NCBI RefSeq assembly: GCF_000745345.1
Contig: NZ_JQNR01000005.1
Location: 1,984,001 to 2,048,000, forward strand
Direction: 5' to 3'
Source of the DNA: Actinacidiphila yeochonensis CN732
GTDB lineage: Bacteria > Actinomycetota > Actinomycetes > Streptomycetales > Streptomycetaceae
Length of the DNA: 64,000 nt
Shown: piece by piece, positions 60,839 to 64,000 of the stretch
Numbering within the stretch: position 1 is the first letter of the stretch
Layout of the letters: the number at the start of each line of letters is the position of its first letter
Translations under genes and position numbers: made by a program
Notes under the pieces: model-generated
Told to the model about the DNA's origin: nothing
Database searches by the model: none
Seen by the model: the letters and a program-made list of their open reading frames with translations, nothing else

Positions 60839-63204
60839 GTGACGCATGCGAGTGATCCCGTTACGGCCCCCGGACGCGCGGCGCGCCCGGCCGGGCGGCC
60901 CAGGCTCTCCTTCCGGGTGCCGGGCCGGCGGGCCCGGCCCGGCCCCACTCCGCGCTGGGCGGCGGTGCGGGTCTCGGCGCTCGCGGCGGGCGGCTCCGCC
61001 GCCGGCCTCGCCCTCGCCGGTATCGCCGCCGCGGTGCTGCTGCTGTGGATCGGGTCGCCGTTCCCCGACGACGGCCTGATCGGCGCCCTGCACGTCGCCG
61101 CCGGGCTCTGGCTGCTCGCCCAGGGCACCGAACTCGTCCGTGTCTCCGCGCTCTCCGGTGCCCCCGAGCCGGTGGCCCTCGCTCCGCTGCTGCTCACCGC
61201 GCTCCCGGCGTGGCTGCTCTTCCGGGGTACCGCGTCCGCCGTGGTGTCGGCACTGGGTCCGCCGGAGCCGGAGGAGGAGCGCGAGGACGGCGGGCCCGGC
61301 GACCACCGGGGTGCGACGGGCCGACGCGCGGCCCGTACCGGGAGCCGCCGCCGTACGCTCCACCGCGCGCCGGGGCAGCCGTCCCACCCGGTGGACCCGC
61401 GAGCCGCGGCGGGCGTGGCCGGCTGGGTCCTCGCGGGCTACCTGACCCTGGCCGCGTTCGCCGTCGTCTACACGGCCCGGGGGCCGCTGCGGGTGGCCCC
61501 GGCCAGCGTCTGGCACCTCGTGCTCTTCGCGGTCTGCGCCGCGGGCTGCGGGGCCTGGGCGGGGTGCGGCGGGCCCGGCGTCGAGGTGCTGCCCGAGCTG
61601 CTGCGCGGCCGCCGGCGGGCCAGAGCGCGGCTGCTGCTGCGCGGGCGGCGTACCGGTCCGGACCCCGTCGCCGGGGCCCTGCGCTGCGCCGGGACCGGGC
61701 TGGGGCTGCTGGTCTGCGGCGGCGCGCTGATCGGCGCCGCGTCGCTGGCCTGGCACGCGCCCGGCGTCGGGCGCGGCTTCACGGGGCTCGGCACGGCGCC
61801 GAGCGGGCAGCTGGCCGTGCTGCTGCTGGCCGCCGCCCTGGTGCCCAACCTCGCGGTGTGGGCGGCCTCGTACGCGCTCGGCACGGGCTTCGCGGTGGGC
61901 GCGGGCAGCCTGGTGGCCCCGTCGGGCGTGACCGGCTACGGGCTGCTGCCGAGCTTTCCGCTGCTGGCCGCGCTGCCCGGCCAGGGCCCGCACTGGCTCG
62001 GTTGGACGACCCTCGCCGTTCCCGCGCTGGCCACGCTCGGGGTTGCCTGGTGCGCGGGCAACGGCGGGTGGTCACTGCGCGGGACGGCAGGGGTGGTACT
62101 GGGCGCGGCCCTGGCCGAGGGGGTGGCGGTGGCGGTGCTCGCGGCCTGGTCCGGCGGGGCGCTGGGCGACCAGCGGCTGGCGGAGTTCGGCCCGTTGTGG
62201 TGGCGGGCGGGTGTCGCGGCCTGCGTCTGGTCGCTCGCCGCGCTGCCGTTCGCGCTGCTGGTGCGCTTCGGTGTGGCGCACCCGCCGCGCCTGGGGAGGT
62301 CGCCGCTCTCCCGGCTGCGCCCGCGCCGACGGGTACGGCGGGCCGAGCACGGCCCGGAGGCTGAGGCACGCCGCGGTTCCGCCGCCGTGACGGCCGTGAC
62401 GGCCACGACGGGCCAGGGGCCAGAGAGCGCGAAGGCAGCGGGCGCGAAGAGTGCGAAGGCTGCGAAGGACGCGGCGGGCACGGAGGACGCGGAGGAGGTG
62501 GCGGACGCGAAGGCTGCGAAGGACGCGGCGGGCACGGAGGACGCGGAGGAGGTGGCGGACGCGAAGGCTGCGAAGGACGCGGCGGACGTCGACGGTCGGC
62601 CGGAAGGCGGACGGCGGCCGCGGGTACCGCGGCCTGGCCTGCCCCGGCGGCGCCCGGGACGGGTCGGGGAGCCGGACGCCGGGGAGGCGGCGAGCAGCGG
62701 CGCCCCGGCCGGGCCGGGGCGCGCACAGGAGGGGCACCGCCGGAAGGGCCACGTCCGGAGGGGGCGCCGTCGGCCGAGTCGGCTCCGCCGGGGCCGAGAT
62801 CCGCCGCGTCCGCCGCGGCCGGGTCGCCAGCGGCCCCGTCGGAGTCGGAGCCGGAGCCGGAGCCGGAGCCGGGATCCGAGTCCGAGCTGGAGCTGGTGCC
62901 GGAGTCCGAGCCGGTGCCGGTGCCGGTGCCGGAGTCCGAGTCCGAGCCGGTGCCGGAGCGGGTGCTGGAGCTGGAGCTGGAGCTGGAGTGGGCACCGGCC
63001 GAGTCGACTCCGCGGGAGCGGGAGGAGGCGCCGTTGCCGGTGTCGCGGGCGGGGTCGGCCACACCCGACCCGTCGCCGTGGCCCGCACCGGCGCCGTTGC
63101 CGCTCTTCCCGCCCCCGCTGCCCGACCTGCCGCCGTCCCAGCCGCCGTCACCCGTGCTTCCGCCGGAGCCGCCGGCCCCGCCGCTGCCGGTGTCCGACCC
63201 CTGA
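60839..63204 (+). CDS. DUF6350-like polytopic membrane protein, with apparent frameshift
   Basis: From the GTG at 60839 (MTHASDPVTAPGR) the frame encodes many membrane helices (VRVSALAAGGSAAGLALAG, LIGALHVAAGLWLL, GWVLAGYLTLAAFAVVY, LLVCGGALIGAASLAW, and more), as in the DUF6350 family. A 54-bp tandem repeat gives an Ala/Lys/Asp/Glu spacer. Near 62715 (GGGG run) the coding frame moves by -1; adding one G continues with APPEGPRPEGAPSAESAP and an acidic Ser/Glu/Pro tail that ends at 63204. Unrepaired, the first frame runs off the window. About 788 residues when repaired. Function unknown. Confidence 0.75.
62453..62583. repeat. 54-bp tandem repeat, two copies and a partial
   Basis: Copies at 62453-62506 and 62507-62560 are identical, with a partial third from 62561. 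Encodes AKAAKDAAGTEDAEEVAD. Confidence 0.95.
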
Positions 63205-63369
63205 GCGGCGCCCGTCCGACGGGACGGAGCCGACGGCAGTCCGCGTACGGCGGGGCGACGCGGATGGCACGGGTCCGGCCCCCGGTCGGCGGCGCACCAC
63301 GGTGGCAGGAGTCACACGCCGCCGCACCGTGCCGGGGCGCAAGCGCACAGGACCGCCCGCCGAAACGGG

Positions 63370-63400
63370 ACCGCCGCCGCAGGAGACCTGCGACGGCGGT
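63370..63400. terminator. Convergent terminator hairpin
   Basis: A 14-bp stem with one mismatch (ACCGCCGCCGCAGG at 63370-63383 against CCTGCGACGGCGGT at 63387-63400), between the DUF6350-like gene and the last gene on the minus strand. Confidence 0.7.
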
Positions 63401-63451
63401 TCGGTCGACTCAGTCCAGCTCGGCTCAGCCAAGCTCAGCCCGTCTTCCCGC

Positions 63452-64000
63452 TCAGTCGCGGAAGGGCTTCAGGTCCCGCAGGGGCGAGGGCAGCAGCTTC
63501 TGGCAGGACTGCGACGCCGCGCTGGTCAGCGCGTCGGCCTTGCAGTCGTAGTAGTCGCGGTAGGCCAGCTGGAAGCCGTACGTCGTCCCCACCATCGCCA
63601 GGGCGATCACGCTGGTCACGATGCCCGTCCACGCCGCCGTCGTGAAGGAGCGCTGCGCCTCGGGGCCGGGTGCGGGCGGAGCCGGGCGCGGGGTCTGCGT
63701 CTGGCCCTGGGCCTGGGAGGCGCCGGCGAGCGCCGAGGCGGCCTGCGCGCGGGCCTTGGCCCGCTCCTCCGGAGACATCCGCAGCGCGCTGATGCCCCAG
63801 TACAGCGACAGCGCGCCGAGCAGCAGCGCCAGCGGCGTCCAGCCGACGATCCCGGAGAAGAGCCCCCACACGCCGCACATCAGCGCGTAGCGCGACCTGC
63901 GCTGCGCCGGGTCGGTCGGGTCGAAGCGCGGGCCCTGTCCCTGCGGGCCGGTCGGCCCCTGCTGGCCGGACTGCCGGGCGAACGGATCGGGTCGGCCCGC
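63452..64000 (-). CDS. DUF4190-like membrane protein (partial, N-terminus off window)
   Basis: The frame is open to the right edge, so the N-terminus is missing. Visible residues begin with a Gln/Gly/Pro-rich stretch (DPFARQSGQQGPTGPQG), then SRYALMCGVWGLFSGIVGWTP with helices ALLLGALSLYWGISALR and AWTGIVTSVIALAMVGTTY, and a C-terminus with two Cys (DYYDCKADAL, SQSCQKLLPS). Resembles small membrane proteins of the DUF4190 type. Function unknown. Confidence 0.8.
   Translation of the reverse strand, partial: AGRPDPFARQSGQQGPTGPQGQGPRFDPTDPAQRRSRYALMCGVWGLFSGIVGWTPLALLLGALSLYWGISALRMSPEERAKARAQAASALAGASQAQGQTQTPRPAPPAPGPEAQRSFTTAAWTGIVTSVIALAMVGTTYGFQLAYRDYYDCKADALTSAASQSCQKLLPSPLRDLKPFRD

Overview
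The window is chromosomal DNA of a high-GC actinomycete, almost certainly a Streptomyces. Reasons: GC content above 70% with strongly G/C-biased third codon positions, GTG and TTG starts, and the developmental pair whiD/bldM beside the sigma gene and guaB/guaB3. From memory, the gene order (whiD-bldM-sigma-guaB-guaB3 ... glpD ... kinases ... guaA ... NlpC/P60 genes-pcrA ... sucCD) follows the conserved core arm of Streptomyces genomes. I see no rRNA, tRNA, CRISPR array, insertion sequence or prophage.

Layout. 1-2.75 kb: partial MOSC protein, GNAT acetyltransferase, LysR regulator. 2.9-9 kb: whiD and bldM divergent across a rich regulatory region, then an ECF sigma factor, guaB and guaB3. 9-13.6 kb: small membrane protein, a nucleotide-sugar dehydrogenase whose catalytic residues are substituted, glpD. 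13.7-20.1 kb: three tandem membrane Ser/Thr kinase genes, the third a pseudokinase. 20.4-24.2 kb: succinate-semialdehyde-type dehydrogenase and GMC oxidoreductase. 24.6-27.1 kb: chorismate mutase with a leader-peptide attenuator, divergent from guaA. 27.7-32.4 kb: DoxX protein, PspC-type membrane protein with a coupled small membrane protein, divergent from a PspC-histidine kinase/LuxR-type response regulator pair, then a small zinc-ribbon protein. 33.5-38.2 kb: three paralogous secreted NlpC/P60 hydrolases, one behind a cyclic-di-AMP riboswitch. 38.5-44.8 kb: pcrA helicase, M23 peptidase, lipase, B12-binding protein. 45-56.4 kb: a SWIM / DUF5691-like / MoxR ATPase / DUF5682-like / VWA module, with an AraC regulator and an MFS exporter inside it. 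56.8-64 kb: sucCD, a sigma-like membrane protein, a DUF6350-like membrane protein and a partial membrane protein.

How genes work together. guaB and guaA act in GMP synthesis; chorismate mutase feeds Phe/Tyr; glpD and sucCD are central carbon metabolism. BldM and WhiD are developmental regulators, and the bldM promoter matches the SigBldN consensus as I remember it. The three kinases probably form one envelope-sensing unit. The MoxR/VWA genes overlap by 4 nt and look like one molecular machine.

Quality note. Three genes (pcrA, the DUF5682-like gene and the DUF6350-like gene) each need a one-base insertion in a G/C-rich stretch to restore the expected protein. All three shifts have the same sign, so assembly deletions are the simplest explanation, but they should be checked.
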